A stretch of DNA of 32,192 nucleotides from Zelonia costaricensis (taxonomy: Eukaryota > Euglenozoa > Kinetoplastea > Trypanosomatida > Trypanosomatidae): positions 1 through 32,192 of the forward strand of contig JASAOO010003251.1 in the NCBI GenBank assembly GCA_030849075.1. Reading direction: 5' to 3'. Shown one piece after another: positions 17,901 through 26,010 of this stretch. A program made the position numbers and the translations under genes. Under the pieces are notes generated by a model, which was given only the letters and a program-made list of their open reading frames with translations, did not search any database and was not told the origin of the DNA. The stretch's first letter is position 1. Every line of letters starts with the position of its first letter.

Positions 17901-20900
17901 CAGACCGTCTGCCGCAGGTGGGCCATCACCGTGGACAGGCAGTGGCAGAGGCGGACGGCCACCTGCTCCTGCGCCGCCGCCGTCAGCCGCGACGTCGCGT
18001 CGAGGCCGCGCAGGATGCAGACGGCAAAGGAGCGGAGCCGCGACACGGAGAGGCCGCGCACCACCGAGCACGAGACGCTCACCAGCTGGCACCATCCCTC
18101 GACAAAGCTTACCCCCGAGGCGTAGGCGAAGAAGCAGTCGTTCGCCACGATGAAGGGGCGCAGCCGTTCGCGCAGCTCGGCCATCGTCATGGGCGGACGG
18201 CCCGCGCGGGCATGCTCGGCTTGCATGGCCGCGTACAGGCTCGTCATGTCGTACTGCGTCGCGCCGTCGGCCGCACACGGCACGAGGTGGCTCTGCCCGC
18301 CCTCCACAACCGGCAGGTGAGACGGAAAAGTTGGCAGCACCTGCAGCGCTTCCGGCAGCCAGCTCGTCACGTCGACCGCCGCGTCGCGCGACATGATCGC
18401 CACGCCGTCGTCGGCGCTCCCGCGCACGTCCCTGTCGCCGTGGTCGCAATCTCCGGCGAAGGACCGGTTCGGCGTCTTGCCCGGCATCTGGGCCCCGTCC
18501 ATCGCGTACAAGCTGCGCACGCCGCTGTCCTCGACGCCGGCCGCGTCGGTCCCACCGCCGGCGCCGCGGAATGGGTGCAGCAGCGAGAGGAGTACCTCGA
18601 CCGCAATGGACGTGATGGACGTGTTCTGCGCGAGCCGAAGGCTGTCGGGGGCGGTGCGGAACGTGTAGCACGCCTCGAGCGCCAGCAGCTTTAGCACATA
18701 GGCGTACTTGCTGAGCGCGACGGGGGTGCAGCGGCTGGCGCAGAAGTGCTGCAGCCGCAGGAACAGCGTCTGACACACGGACTCGAGGAAGGGCCGCACC
18801 ACGAGGGAGCCGTAGAGGCGGTTGGCGCGGAGCAGGTAGAGCAGCTTGACGTACTTGACCGCCAGCGCCGGGTGTCGGTACTCCACCTCGTGGCTGCAGG
18901 CTCCCTCCACAACGGAGGTCAGCAGCGTGGCGCGCCACCAGCGCGGCTCGTGGCCCAGCACGCCGTAGCCTGCGCCGTCCACCACGTCCCGCACCGCGGG
19001 CTGACCGCGGCGGTCGCGGCGCGAGAACTCCTCGCCGTAGAAGCCGCACACCCACGCCGCCAAGGACGGCTCCGTCACGTCGGCGTGCTGCATGAGCAGG
19101 TCTAGCAGGAGGGACTTGGTATCGCACAGCACCGCCGACATCCACCCCGGCACGAGCTCGGACGGCTCAAAGTCCAGCTGCGCCAGCTCCGGCGGCGCCT
19201 GCACAATCGCCGGGGCCACCGTGGTGGGGTGGAGCAGCTGCGTGAAGGCGTCGAGCACGGCGTCGTAGCGGTGCTCCAGCCCCGCCCAGTAGTGCGCCGC
19301 CTGGTTCGCCGTCTCGTACGGGAACAGCAAGAGCAGCTGCAGCGTCGTGCGCGTCAGCAGCGTGTCCTGCAGCGAGCACAACCCGAGCACCCGCACGGCG
19401 AGATCGGTGTTGTGCGTCGTGCGGCTGTCAAACAGCAGCAGGTCTAGACGCTGCTGTCGCACCGTCTCGATGGCCGTGATGAGAAGCCGCAGGGCTTGGC
19501 GGACAGCCGATCGGTGGTGGCCCAGCAGCTCGTGCGGCGAGTCGCTCGCGTCGAGGATAATCTTGGTCAGCTCGCCCACCACGTCTGTCGGCGCCTTGTT
19601 GATCGCCATGATGACGGCAAAAGGCAGCGTGGTCGTTGGCGAGGCGACGCCGCTGCTGCTGCTGTTGCTGCCGCTGCGGAAGCGCACCAGCAGCGCCTGG
19701 CGCAAGGCAGCGGAGGCGAGCGCCACAATGGCGTACCGCTCGTGCGGCCGCACGAAAACGCGCTTCGACACGCCACGCACCACCTCCTGTGCGATGAAGT
19801 GCGTCACCGTGTTGTACACCGGCACCGCCGCGGTCGTTGGCTGGTCGTGCTGGAAGAGCGCCGTGACGAGGTTGAGAAACCCGATGGTGATGTCGTACGT
19901 GCCATGCCGGCACTCGTACTGGCAGTGGCCGATGAGCGACAGCGCCTCCTCGCGCACGGCGGTCGCCGTAGCCGCGGCCGTCACCGACGTGGACGCGCGC
20001 CTGCCATCCTGCTCCAGGCCCGCGGTGTTGCTCTCCTGCTGCGAGCGCACCGAGGACTGCACGAGCAGGCGGCGCTGGTCCAGGAAGGCCCACACGAGCT
20101 GCGCGTCCGCCGCGCTGGTGACGAGGGCGGAGATGAGGGACAGCGTGCTGCCGAGCATCACCTGGCTCTGCTGCGGCGCCGACAGAAAGGTGAGGGCGAG
20201 CGCCAGGTTCATGTACGAGCTCACGACGGGGCGCAGCGTCGGGTGGGTGAAGAGCTGCCGCAGCAGGAGGAAGAAGCCGGAGATGTACCCTCGCTGGCAC
20301 TTGCGCGCGTACGCGCGGGTGAACTGACGGTGCAGGACACGCGGCGCACCGTTCGCGCCCGGCACGGAAGCCAGCAGCGCGTAAAAGTCGTCGCTCTCCG
20401 TCGGCGCGCTGGGCGGCGCGGTGGTGGCGAGCGCGGCGGCCGAGGCCCCGTCCCCGCCCCACGCGGCACTGTTGAAGCCCGCGCAGTCCAGCGCCTGGGC
20501 GACTAGGCTGGGCCACTGCATCTCGCCGCACTCGCTCTGGGCGTCGGTGAGCAGCACGACCACCCGCTCCGTGTACTGCGGGTTGCGGCCAATCATGGCG
20601 AGGACCTCGAGGAACTTGGTCACGAGCTTGAGCGTGTAGTTCTCCCACACAGCCCCCGCGCCACCAGTGCCACTGCCGACACCGTCCATCACGGCACCAC
20701 CACCAGCACTGGCGCCGCCCCCGCCGCCGCTGCGCTGGGCCGCGAAGACCACGCGCATGTGCTTCACAAAGTTCTTGAAGATGAAGAAGGTCGCCGCGCA
20801 GTCGGCGTCGAGGTCGGGGTTGAGCACCTCCGGCGGCAGGTGCTGCAGGCACGTCGCGAGCGCGCCGAGGAGGTGCGCCATCTCGGAGGTGAACGGCTCG

Positions 20901-22816
20901 CCAACGACGTCGCCGCCAGGGCCCGCGCGGCTTACCCGGCGCAGCCACGCTTCCTCCGCCTCGGTCGTCGCCGAGCGGCGGCCGCCTGCAACCCCGACAC
21001 CGCGCTGAGCCGTCGGGATGCCGTAGTACGCGTCCAGCACCGCGTCGCCGGTGCTGGCACGCGACGCGCCTGCAGTTCCGCCGTCAGCACGGCCAAACGA
21101 CGGCAGCCGCGGCAGCTCCTCCAGCTGCTCGCCGTAGCGCCGATGCGTCGCCACCTCGAGCTCGGAGAGGTGCCGGATGAGGGGGAGCATCTCGTCGAAG
21201 AGGTACGACATCATCTCGTACGGGGCGATGTAAACAAGACCGACGGGGATGGAAAGCGTCCGCGGCACGGGTGCCAGCTCAACCATGCGCTTCGTCACCT
21301 TGCCCCGGTGCACTGTCACGCCGATCGCCGTGCCTGAGGACGCGGCAGCAGACCCGGACAACGGCGCGGCCGCTGCCGCTGCCGCCGACGCCCCAAGAGG
21401 CGCCAGCCGCTCGCCCAGAAAGGCGTCCAGCGCTTTGTCGTAGCCGAGCTCGCTGTCCTTGGCTCGCAGCAGGCAGCCCTCGGCCAGCGTCAGGATGCTG
21501 AGGTAGCTGTCCATGAGCACCTGCCACGTGCACAACACCGTCCCCGCCGCACTGCCGCCACCGCTGCCGCCCGCCCCGCGCAGGATGGCGCCGGTGACGC
21601 CCCTGCCGCCCCCGAGAAGCGGCTCCGCGCCCCCGCTGTGGTACAGCCGGGCTCCCAGACTGGACGACGCCGACGCCTGCACGCTCTCCCGCAGCCTGCG
21701 GCGCAGCCCCGCGACGGCGGTCTCGATCGATGTCGCCACGTTCGACTGGACCAGCTCGTTCAGCTGCAGCGCCCCACTCGCGCCGCGCAGCCGCTTCCAG
21801 ACCGCGACCATGTTCACGACCGAGAAGACACACAGCCACATGAGGGTGCCGAGGCTGGCCGTGTCCGCGCCGTCGCTAAACGCCGAAACGGCCACGACGC
21901 GGCGTTGCAGGGAGAGCTTGAGCAGGAGATACAGGGAGTCCATCAGCTCCAGAGCCTCCTTGACCACACTCGCGGACAGCTGGAAGTGGCGGGAGAGCAC
22001 GAAGAGACACTGCGCCGCAATCAGCATCGGGTGCTCGTTCGGCTGCCTGCCCCGGCTGTCTCTGAACAGGCTCGACGCGGTCGCCTCGCCGTCGCCCGTC
22101 TGGTTGTGCGCCGTGATGGTGGTCTTCATAAACGCGATGAGGTTGCCGGCGGCCGCAACGGCGACACCGGCGACGGCCGCGTGCAAGCCCTGCACCGCCT
22201 CACCCGCGTCCGCCCACTGCGACGACGCCGCGTGGTCGGCTGGCGGGGCCTCGCTGTTGTTGTAGCCGCTGTCACACAGCAGCAGCGTCTGCAGGAGCTG
22301 GCTGGCCTGCTCTGCCTGCAGCCGGCGCCGCTCCTGCTGCACCTGTGGCTCCGTCGACCGCGCCAGCGTGAAGGTCGGCGACGCGGTGCCCGCTTGCGGT
22401 GTCGAGGCGCTCAGCCACGAGGACGCCGCCTGCAGCGCTGTTGTGACTGCAGAAGGCGCACCGGCCATCGCCCCTGATGCCGCCGCGGTTGGGGTGACCG
22501 TCGGCACCGTGACCTCCATCGGCGCGGCAAAGCGCTTCTTGATCGCCTGGACAAGGGCATCGCCGGCGACGCCGTCGCGGCACGCCTTGCTGAGAAGCGT
22601 CGCATAGGTCGGAGCTGCCGGTACGGCCGGCGCGGGCGCAGACGTGCTGGCAGCAGCGCCGGTGCTCACCGCGGCTGGCGCACCACTTGTGCTGGTCTGC
22701 TGCGGCACTGCTGTCGTTGCTGCCGTCGCGAGCGTCGCGGCGGTGGAACCGAAGGAAAAGCCAGCCGACCCGGCGGCCGGTGCCGGCTGTGACGCGCTGG
22801 CAGGAGCGCTGAACAT
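14987..22816 (-). CDS. Large scaffold nucleoporin, Nup205/Nup188/Nup192-like
   Basis: These proteins are giant alpha-solenoids of the inner ring of the nuclear pore. The 2609-aa protein starts at ATG 22816; the frame runs on upstream to 22942 but only through UTR-like sequence, and no ATG lies between the proposed acceptor and 22816. Residues 1-80 are Ala/Ser/Thr/Pro-rich with one FSFG motif near 20-23. The rest is largely Leu/Ala-rich amphipathic helix. The best family evidence is at about residues 960-1065: YECRHGTYDITIGFLNLVTA, then a stretch with FIAQEVVRGVSKRVFVRPHE, which corresponds in layout to the conserved Nup205/Nup188 segment where a similar acidic-tyrosine helix precedes an arginine-rich one. 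Gly/Ser-rich insertions interrupt the solenoid in several places (for example near residues 435-460, 700-720 and 1900-1920). The C-terminus ends in a basic helix (RQVKIAIANALRATKAAKRL). T. brucei has large scaffold Nups of this class (Nup225, Nup181); which one is orthologous is not decided. Other large solenoids (HEAT proteins) are the alternative. Confidence 0.93.
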   Translation of the reverse strand: MFSAPASASQPAPAAGSAGFSFGSTAATLATAATTAVPQQTSTSGAPAAVSTGAAASTSAPAPAVPAAPTYATLLSKACRDGVAGDALVQAIKKRFAAPMEVTVPTVTPTAAASGAMAGAPSAVTTALQAASSWLSASTPQAGTASPTFTLARSTEPQVQQERRRLQAEQASQLLQTLLLCDSGYNNSEAPPADHAASSQWADAGEAVQGLHAAVAGVAVAAAGNLIAFMKTTITAHNQTGDGEATASSLFRDSRGRQPNEHPMLIAAQCLFVLSRHFQLSASVVKEALELMDSLYLLLKLSLQRRVVAVSAFSDGADTASLGTLMWLCVFSVVNMVAVWKRLRGASGALQLNELVQSNVATSIETAVAGLRRRLRESVQASASSSLGARLYHSGGAEPLLGGGRGVTGAILRGAGGSGGGSAAGTVLCTWQVLMDSYLSILTLAEGCLLRAKDSELGYDKALDAFLGERLAPLGASAAAAAAAPLSGSAAASSGTAIGVTVHRGKVTKRMVELAPVPRTLSIPVGLVYIAPYEMMSYLFDEMLPLIRHLSELEVATHRRYGEQLEELPRLPSFGRADGGTAGASRASTGDAVLDAYYGIPTAQRGVGVAGGRRSATTEAEEAWLRRVSRAGPGGDVVGEPFTSEMAHLLGALATCLQHLPPEVLNPDLDADCAATFFIFKNFVKHMRVVFAAQRSGGGGGASAGGGAVMDGVGSGTGGAGAVWENYTLKLVTKFLEVLAMIGRNPQYTERVVVLLTDAQSECGEMQWPSLVAQALDCAGFNSAAWGGDGASAAALATTAPPSAPTESDDFYALLASVPGANGAPRVLHRQFTRAYARKCQRGYISGFFLLLRQLFTHPTLRPVVSSYMNLALALTFLSAPQQSQVMLGSTLSLISALVTSAADAQLVWAFLDQRRLLVQSSVRSQQESNTAGLEQDGRRASTSVTAAATATAVREEALSLIGHCQYECRHGTYDITIGFLNLVTALFQHDQPTTAAVPVYNTVTHFIAQEVVRGVSKRVFVRPHERYAIVALASAALRQALLVRFRSGSNSSSSGVASPTTTLPFAVIMAINKAPTDVVGELTKIILDASDSPHELLGHHRSAVRQALRLLITAIETVRQQRLDLLLFDSRTTHNTDLAVRVLGLCSLQDTLLTRTTLQLLLLFPYETANQAAHYWAGLEHRYDAVLDAFTQLLHPTTVAPAIVQAPPELAQLDFEPSELVPGWMSAVLCDTKSLLLDLLMQHADVTEPSLAAWVCGFYGEEFSRRDRRGQPAVRDVVDGAGYGVLGHEPRWWRATLLTSVVEGACSHEVEYRHPALAVKYVKLLYLLRANRLYGSLVVRPFLESVCQTLFLRLQHFCASRCTPVALSKYAYVLKLLALEACYTFRTAPDSLRLAQNTSITSIAVEVLLSLLHPFRGAGGGTDAAGVEDSGVRSLYAMDGAQMPGKTPNRSFAGDCDHGDRDVRGSADDGVAIMSRDAAVDVTSWLPEALQVLPTFPSHLPVVEGGQSHLVPCAADGATQYDMTSLYAAMQAEHARAGRPPMTMAELRERLRPFIVANDCFFAYASGVSFVEGWCQLVSVSCSVVRGLSVSRLRSFAVCILRGLDATSRLTAAAQEQVAVRLCHCLSTVMAHLRQTVCTALASSHSLTFSAAAAADDAEAAAGPAPWQADYPGVQTRDAVTGISVGYARGGSASATAAAAAAYPQLPAAAGPSSHDTGRLPGDCNQGSAEQPRTIGQRRPREDRYPRQRDGSWMAAPTSRKSFATDAGEVSAFFGAANRAHLAQALLLRRQAASDAISAVVEGSGLDAAAATASWLLEPLVCAVVQWGAHVPAARSELYLSLLCLAETPGVCVDDAAVWRHQRALLELLVSDICSSGVGGPHGAASVSGTAASAHLSVGSTIAGGGGGGGVVNPSVGLNPQAHQAVALLVSLLQASAAMREEFCRCETGNNVSLGASAQRCAAALLQSVDAAVCAFFASSGAQLGSLLWQLRSAFDVVSVVSLNHGSQVLHSDLLQQCLTMRAWEYSTQVVLGYTQVVPAYEPVPGRALVEQNKEVLRRLLLGVVRWVNLLLSTFGDAAPLLYEVQTFIAGHRQLIDHVFVAPASVGVSAGGVPATRLSASHLTLCAELSDCLRALSCSVLAVDCRELVEQMALAELLSMLSSRDVWHRGAADLYDGVDDVGIEEALGGAALGGSAAAAGSGGGAERVDGVVGGDAAKGAFATVAAGGGVAARASSAAERGRDVVALTVRNLAHLLLNAEYGQRDSVRPVDAGSTGSGSMLRHSASKRQLVVQSVRQVAQSLVQAGSHEVHEFRLECCVYALHALVCLLHSFVLPLSTAGGEFVRYLSELPLADVEDALRQAQAAVNQLRDFSSDYRGGIRASQVAANAWAIGASGVGTRSQMLSRGDAGHAAHPTNVITAGGGGSSNTSNVDSLSVPSTPGLLPKPESRSKAAGAAPSAPAPTATLPPSAGAPRTGSVHGRDPNLTVSFHLDGAAPPASTRPSPLLPATDDGAMLDSGITLRDLMPRGRPAGSGAAEEWTRLYDSSAAHDVPGTMAEGDLDSTGVRAAPLQWADVLNVENEVRQVKIAIANALRATKAAKRLLRSPS

Positions 22817-22957
22817 GATACGGGAGTGTGACACCCTTACGAGACCGCTGCTATGGCACGTCCCGCGTTCCAGAGCGTGGGATAGAGAAAGCACAGCTTT
22901 AGACTCACACGCCTCCACCCACAAACACACACACACACACAAATAAAAGGAGGTGTG

Positions 22958-22982
22958 CTACAGTGAAAGGAAAAACAAATAA
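22958..22982 (-). promoter_or_regulatory. Trans-splice acceptor of the nucleoporin-like gene
   Basis: The minus strand shows a T-rich pyrimidine tract ending in TGTAG with AG at 22959-22958. The ATG at 22816 follows after about 141 nt with no ATG in between. A second T/C stretch with later AGs near 22890-22905 is an alternative. Confidence 0.5.
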
Positions 22983-23499
22983 TCAGTTAAAAATCAGCAA
23001 CCAGAACGGACACACAAACACAAATGCACACCCAAATGTGGAATGTCGGGTTAGGAGCGCCGCAGAAGATGACAACGCGGCTCACACGTGAGGTGCTGCA
23101 CCTTTTGCGCTCTATGCCTCTTGTAGTGCGGCTACGTGCTTGACAGCACGTCACTCGCGGCAGCCTCCCCCCCGCTTCGATGTCGCAGGCTGCGGTGCTT
23201 TCCCACGTCTGACGTGGCACACTGCCGCTGTCAGACTCTCTTTTTTGGTTTCTGTTTCTAAAGGCGGTGCTCTGCGGTCTCGTTCCGCGTCTGCGTCTCC
23301 CTGGTGGCGTGGCGTTGTGGGGTGCTCTCGATATCGCGGAAGTCGTCTCGCCTGGCCGTGCGCACCGTCTCCTGCCGCGGTCTCCCCGTTGTCGCCGTAG
23401 GTGCGCGGGTTTTTTAAATTTGCGCCCAAGAACGAAAAGACAGGAAGCGAAGGTCGGGAAGGTGTGAACGCCGGCGGCTTCTTACAAGACACAGCGACG

Positions 23500-23524
23500 C
23501 ACACACACACACACACACACACAC
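23500..23524. repeat. (CA)12 microsatellite
   Basis: Perfect dinucleotide array on the plus strand running into CGCGCG, (UG)n in the transcript. Confidence 0.9.
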
Positions 23525-23937
23525 GCGCGCGGACAAAACGGGGAAGAAAACGAGAAACTGCCGCACGTTGTACAACTGGCACGCGGGGAGGGGAAGGGGG
23601 AGGTGTGTGTTGGTGTGTTAGTGTATGCGTGTGGGGAGGGACGTATCCAAAAGGGAGACAGAAATGCGAGAGGAGGAGAAGGGTTGGGTCGGAAGTCGGT
23701 GGCACATACGTGTAGCGCCCGTCACACGCGCATCAGAGCAACCCCAGACGAGGCCTCTTTCCGAGCTACTCTGCCGTTGCCGAGGGAGTGCATCCACCGC
23801 ATACGCATCGCACTCTCGCTGTCTCAGTATAATCGCTAATTGTCAGGTGGCCTCTGTTGCTGCTGTTTTCCGTTTTCAATGTACGGGCGAGTGACGGCGT
23901 GCACAAGCAGATCTAGGTGATAGAACACAATATGAAA

Positions 23938-23938
<1 letters not shown>

Positions 23939-23968
<30 letters not shown>
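23939..23968. repeat. (AC)15 microsatellite in the 319-aa gene 3' UTR
   Basis: Thirty bases of perfect AC on the plus strand, (UG)n in the transcript, beginning about 80 nt after the stop codon at 24049. The position resembles the (UG)20 after BCS1. Confidence 0.92.
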
Positions 23969-23971
<3 letters not shown>

Positions 23972-24048
23972 CACGAACACACGGCGGCGACAGCGCAGTC
24001 ACTCTCTGGGCAGAACGTTGGCGAATGCGGTAGAGAGGCACAAGGCGG

Positions 24049-25008
24049 TCAGTCCTTCTTCCGGCGACTACGTGCGGCGGCACGGCGCCGGCTGATCTCC
24101 GCCTCCAGGTCGCGGTTCACCCTCCGGCGCTGCTCGAGGTCGTTGACAGCGGCCTCCACGCGGCACCGAAAAGCTGCAACTTCCTCCTTGATGCGCTCTG
24201 CGTTGTCCATCTGCTCCTGCTTCTTCGCCTCCAGCGCCGTCTTGCGCGCCAGGCACGCCGCCTTGCTCCTCTCCATATCCGCCACCCGCTCCCCCACGGC
24301 CTGCAAGGCAGCCCGCTCCGCGGTGCACTGCGACTGAAGCGCCGTGAGTGTGCCGACAAGCGCGTCCAGCGAGGTTTGCTCGTCTCGCTCGGTGCGCATC
24401 TGCTCGGCGAGCACGCCCTCGATGACTTCGCGCTGCACCGTCGCCTCTACTTCAGCGACACGCGCTTCTTCAGCGGCGCAGCTCCGGGCAAGGTCTCGCT
24501 CCTGGATGGCCGCTTCGCGGTACAGCCGCATCAAGGCACTGTTGTAGTAGTAGCGGGTCTTGGCCGGTGCCGCGCACAGCACAGAGGCTTCGACGGCGTC
24601 AGGGGTGAGGTGGCGCGTGAGCGCCGTGCTGTCGCACAGCTCCGGGAAGAGCTCCGCGAGCCACGGTCCTTTGGCCACGTCGGCGGCAGCATCGGCTGCG
24701 GCTGGTGCGCCGGTTGCGTCCTCGTCGGGCAGCGTCAGCAGTGGTTCGTAGCGCACCGTGTGCGTGTAGTAGAACTCCATGATGCTCTCCTCCAGCTTCG
24801 CGAGTTGCTCCTCCTGCTGGCTGATGTCGCGCCTCACCGCTTGCACGCGCGCCTGCAGCTCCTTGTAGCGCAGCTCGTCCTCACAGGGGCTGCGACACCG
24901 CTTCACACGCCGGTCAGCCTTGCCGGCGTTCTGCCAAGCAGCAGAAGCGGTGCTTTCCTTGGTGGGCAGCGGCCGCCGCCGGTCCGCCGGGCGCTGGGCT
25001 CTGAACAT
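24049..25008 (-). CDS. Hypothetical coiled-coil protein, 319 aa
   Basis: Not recognised. The start at ATG 25008 is the first ATG after the probable acceptor at 25054-25055 and gives a 45-nt leader. Residues 1-40 are basic and Arg/Pro-rich. A first coiled coil covers about 42-80 (DELRYKELQARVQAVRRDIS, then QQEEQLAKLEESIMEFYY). Residues 85-150 form an acidic and Ala-rich linker with PWLAELFPELCDSTAL. A second, long coiled coil runs from about 160 to 312 and ends in a strongly basic tail (SRRRAAARSRRKKD) that could be a nuclear signal or contact nucleic acid or tubulin. Just before it, TRYYYNSALMRLYREAA is the most distinctive segment. No catalytic motif, membrane segment or signal peptide. The architecture suits a structural component of a cytoskeletal or chromosomal assembly (inference). 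Confidence 0.9.
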   Translation of the reverse strand: MFRAQRPADRRRPLPTKESTASAAWQNAGKADRRVKRCRSPCEDELRYKELQARVQAVRRDISQQEEQLAKLEESIMEFYYTHTVRYEPLLTLPDEDATGAPAAADAAADVAKGPWLAELFPELCDSTALTRHLTPDAVEASVLCAAPAKTRYYYNSALMRLYREAAIQERDLARSCAAEEARVAEVEATVQREVIEGVLAEQMRTERDEQTSLDALVGTLTALQSQCTAERAALQAVGERVADMERSKAACLARKTALEAKKQEQMDNAERIKEEVAAFRCRVEAAVNDLEQRRRVNRDLEAEISRRRAAARSRRKKD

Positions 25009-25051
25009 GTGCGAGGCTGGGTGGGTGGTGGAGGGGAGGTCTAGATTCTGG

Positions 25052-25066
25052 CTCTTGTGAGAGGAC
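25052..25066. repeat. 15-bp direct repeat, copy 1
   Basis: CTCTTGTGAGAGGAC on the plus strand, identical to 25631-25645. The copies are 564 bp apart and share no flanking identity that I can see. Confidence 0.85.
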
Positions 25067-25175
25067 CTCGCACGGCGTCGCAGAGACGGAGCGGCACAGA
25101 AGGTGGGGGAGGCGGAGCGAGAAGGTTAGAGGGAAGCGGCCAAGGTGAAGAGAGAGAGCGGGTGTTGACGCGCAA
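25052..25175 (-). promoter_or_regulatory. Trans-splice acceptor of the 319-aa gene
   Basis: The sense strand is C/T-rich with CTCTCTCTC between about 25085 and 25175. The most likely AG is at 25055-25054, with another immediately after, giving a leader of about 45 nt and no intervening ATG. The AG lies inside one copy of the 15-bp repeat. Confidence 0.45.
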
Positions 25176-25443
25176 GCCGCCCACGTCGGAGTATCAGCAA
25201 AGCGAAGAAAGAGTGCCGAGGGAGGGGGAAGGGGGCCGGCGTTGCTGCATTCTCTTCTTTCCGAAACCGGCGAAGTGCCACACTCGCACCCGTGGGGCTT
25301 CACCAGTCTTCCCTTCAGGTTGTCGTCACAAGCCTTCCATCCAGCAGCGACTCCCGGTGTTGACTTGCCCACATCTCGGCGGCAAAGCCAAGACCCGACA
25401 CACCCTTGTGTCTGTGTGTGTGTTGCGCATTCGTAGGCACACT

Positions 25444-25464
25444 GGGGTGGGGGTGGGGTTGGGG
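25444..25464 (+). promoter_or_regulatory. G-quadruplex motif on the template strand
   Basis: The plus strand has G4, G5, G4 and G4 runs separated by T, T and TT. Four runs of at least four G with very short loops match a stable quadruplex pattern, here on the template strand of the minus-strand unit. Confidence 0.6.
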
Positions 25465-25593
25465 TTGACACTCAAGTGGTTCGGTTGCACGTCACCGCGG
25501 CACTCCTGCACGGTACCGAGCACGGCTTTCTTCACGTGTTTGTTTACCGGTTGCAGCACAATGGGAGCACATCGCCTTGCCGCGTTGCACGTG

Positions 25594-25605
25594 CCCCCCC
25601 CCCCC
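25594..25605. repeat. C12 homopolymer (G12 in the transcript)
   Basis: Twelve C on the plus strand, followed by TCCCT. The sense strand is G-rich, opposite to the usual pyrimidine-rich sense strand of these gaps. Confidence 0.85.
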
Positions 25606-25630
25606 TCCCTGGGTGGCAGCTGCAGCACAA

Positions 25631-25645
25631 CTCTTGTGAGAGGAC
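25631..25645. repeat. 15-bp direct repeat, copy 2
   Basis: Second perfect copy of CTCTTGTGAGAGGAC. On the sense strand it also ends in an AAGAG that could act as an upstream, alternative acceptor. Confidence 0.85.
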
Positions 25646-25816
25646 ATTTGCCCCTCTGCAAGCGCAAGACCATGTTCAGTGCACCGACATGCAACGGAGA
25701 CAGGTTAATAGCGTGTAGGAAAGGGGAGTGAGTGGGGGGTAGGAAGGAGCTTCACGGGTGTGGCGAGCATCAACACAGCTCACGGATTGCACCTTCGCCA
25801 CACGCAAACATACTCG

Positions 25817-25837
25817 CACACACACACACACACACAC
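25817..25837. repeat. (CA)10 microsatellite
   Basis: Perfect CA run on the plus strand in the 3' flank of the 1379-aa gene. Confidence 0.85.
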
Positions 25838-25979
25838 CAGCGACGGAGAAAAGACAGAACAGCGACGCAAGACGGTGGAGGGTGTCAGAGAAGGTGACGG
25901 AGAAGTGAGAGCACGGGGCGATGGGGATTCAAGACAGCGGCAGAGGAGACAGGCAAACCGCTGGCCACATGGAACGCCA

Positions 25980-26010
25980 ACACACACACACGCACACACA
26001 CACATACACA
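25980..26010. repeat. Imperfect CA array
   Basis: CA-rich run with CG and TA interruptions, followed by further ACACAT/ACACAC stretches to about 26065. It reads UG-rich in the 3' UTR of the 1379-aa gene. Confidence 0.8.

Larger units (their letters stand above)
22817..24048 (-). other. Gap between the 319-aa gene and the nucleoporin-like gene
   Basis: No convincing gene. It holds the 3' UTR of the 319-aa gene with (AC)15 at 23939-23968 and a further array at 23500-23524, a purine-rich plus-strand stretch at 23580-23700, and the splice signal and 5' UTR of the nucleoporin-like gene at its left end. Confidence 0.6.

Noticed and set aside
17646..19145. 499-codon minus-strand shadow frame
   Set aside because: Arg/Pro/Ala-biased out-of-frame translation inside the nucleoporin-like gene.
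19428..20948. 506-codon minus-strand shadow frame
   Set aside because: Same reason; no domain, inside the nucleoporin-like gene.
25052..25645. Retroposon bounded by the 15-bp direct repeat as target-site duplication
   Set aside because: Neither inner end next to the repeats shows an A-rich tail in either orientation, so an insertion is not supported by sight, although the spacing is about right for a short element.
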